A stretch of 15,092 nucleotides of DNA from Brumimicrobium sp964346075 (GTDB lineage Bacteria; Bacteroidota; Bacteroidia; Flavobacteriales_D; Crocinitomicaceae): the NCBI GenBank assembly GCA_964346075.1, contig CAYFTH010000079.1, positions 1 through 15,092 on the forward strand. Reading direction: 5' to 3'. Positions 15,014-15,092 of the stretch are shown in pieces (the stretch's first letter is position 1; every line of letters begins with the position of its first letter). The notes under the pieces were generated by a model. It did not search any database and was not told the origin of the DNA. It was given only the letters and a program-made list of their open reading frames with translations. The translations under genes and the position numbers were made by a program.

Positions 15014-15092
15014 ATTTCCGGCACAACAGCAACAATCGACCAAATAAAGAACGAGAAAAGCCTGTTTTAAATTGGGGTATGATCGATTGATT

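Larger units (their letters stand above)
14641..15092. other. Gene-free 452-base tail with terminator and two RNA-like units
   Basis: No convincing protein gene lies here. From left to right it holds the terminator of the T9SS cargo gene (14667-14698), a repeated unit (14758-14824), a 126-base AT-rich spacer, a second copy of the unit (14951-15013), and 79 bases of unassigned DNA to the edge. The minus-strand frame 15092-15012 is open for 26 codons to a TAA, so the 3' end of a convergent gene from outside the window is possible but unproven. Confidence 0.6.

Noticed and set aside
15012..15092. Minus-strand open frame of 26 codons entering from the right edge, ending in TAA at 15012
   Set aside because: It could be the end of a convergent gene, but 26 codons without a stop is common by chance, another minus frame is also open here, and no motif is visible.

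Overview
The window looks like chromosomal DNA of a Bacteroidota bacterium, most likely Flavobacteriales. The pointers are a protein with a type IX secretion (T9SS) C-terminal sorting domain, a family-typical Crp/Fnr regulator with a CC-x4-SEI stretch, a methionyl-tRNA synthetase with a KFSTS loop and fused C-terminal tRNA-binding domain, a large S9 peptidase, and TAnnTTTG-like -7 promoter boxes. Base composition looks moderate and even. I see no integrase, transposase, phage gene, tRNA or CRISPR array.

Layout from left to right. (1) Positions 1-1067, minus: an alkaline phosphatase with a Tat-like signal, cut by the window edge at its C-terminus. (2) 1208-3533, minus: a compact three-gene unit transcribed fbp (class I fructose-1,6-bisphosphatase), an ArsC/Spx-like thioredoxin-fold protein, then an EamA/DMT permease. 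(3) 3534-3778: a divergent promoter region with a palindrome close to fbp. (4) 3779-7574, plus: a tight four-gene unit of a Crp/Fnr-type regulator, an ABC-2 ATPase, its permease, and a single-domain Ppx/GppA phosphatase, with gaps of 2 and 1 bp and one 8-bp overlap. (5) 7580-9637, minus: metG, convergent with the previous unit with only 5 bp between them. (6) 9791-12613, minus: a secreted S9 prolyl-oligopeptidase-type peptidase. (7) 12614-12780: a divergent promoter region with an 8-bp inverted repeat. (8) 12781-14640, plus: a secreted T9SS cargo protein with a choice-of-anchor-J-like domain, followed by a strong intrinsic terminator. (9) 14641-15092: 452 bases without a convincing gene, holding two copies of a repeated RNA-like unit.

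The genes are mostly housekeeping (gluconeogenesis, translation, phosphate release) or typical Bacteroidota envelope and secretion functions. The regulator-ABC-Ppx unit reads as one transcript, so the regulator may control its own exporter; its substrate cannot be read from the sequence.

The most unusual signal is at 14758-15013. Two units 193 bp apart share an identical 24-nt block. Each is followed by a purine-rich hairpin with a GCCY tetraloop and a T tract. The two hairpin stems differ at four base pairs, and in every case both partners changed so that pairing is kept; the one G-U pair near the loop is the same in both. This points to a duplicated, structurally constrained short RNA, possibly a family of small RNAs, that I cannot match to a known class.
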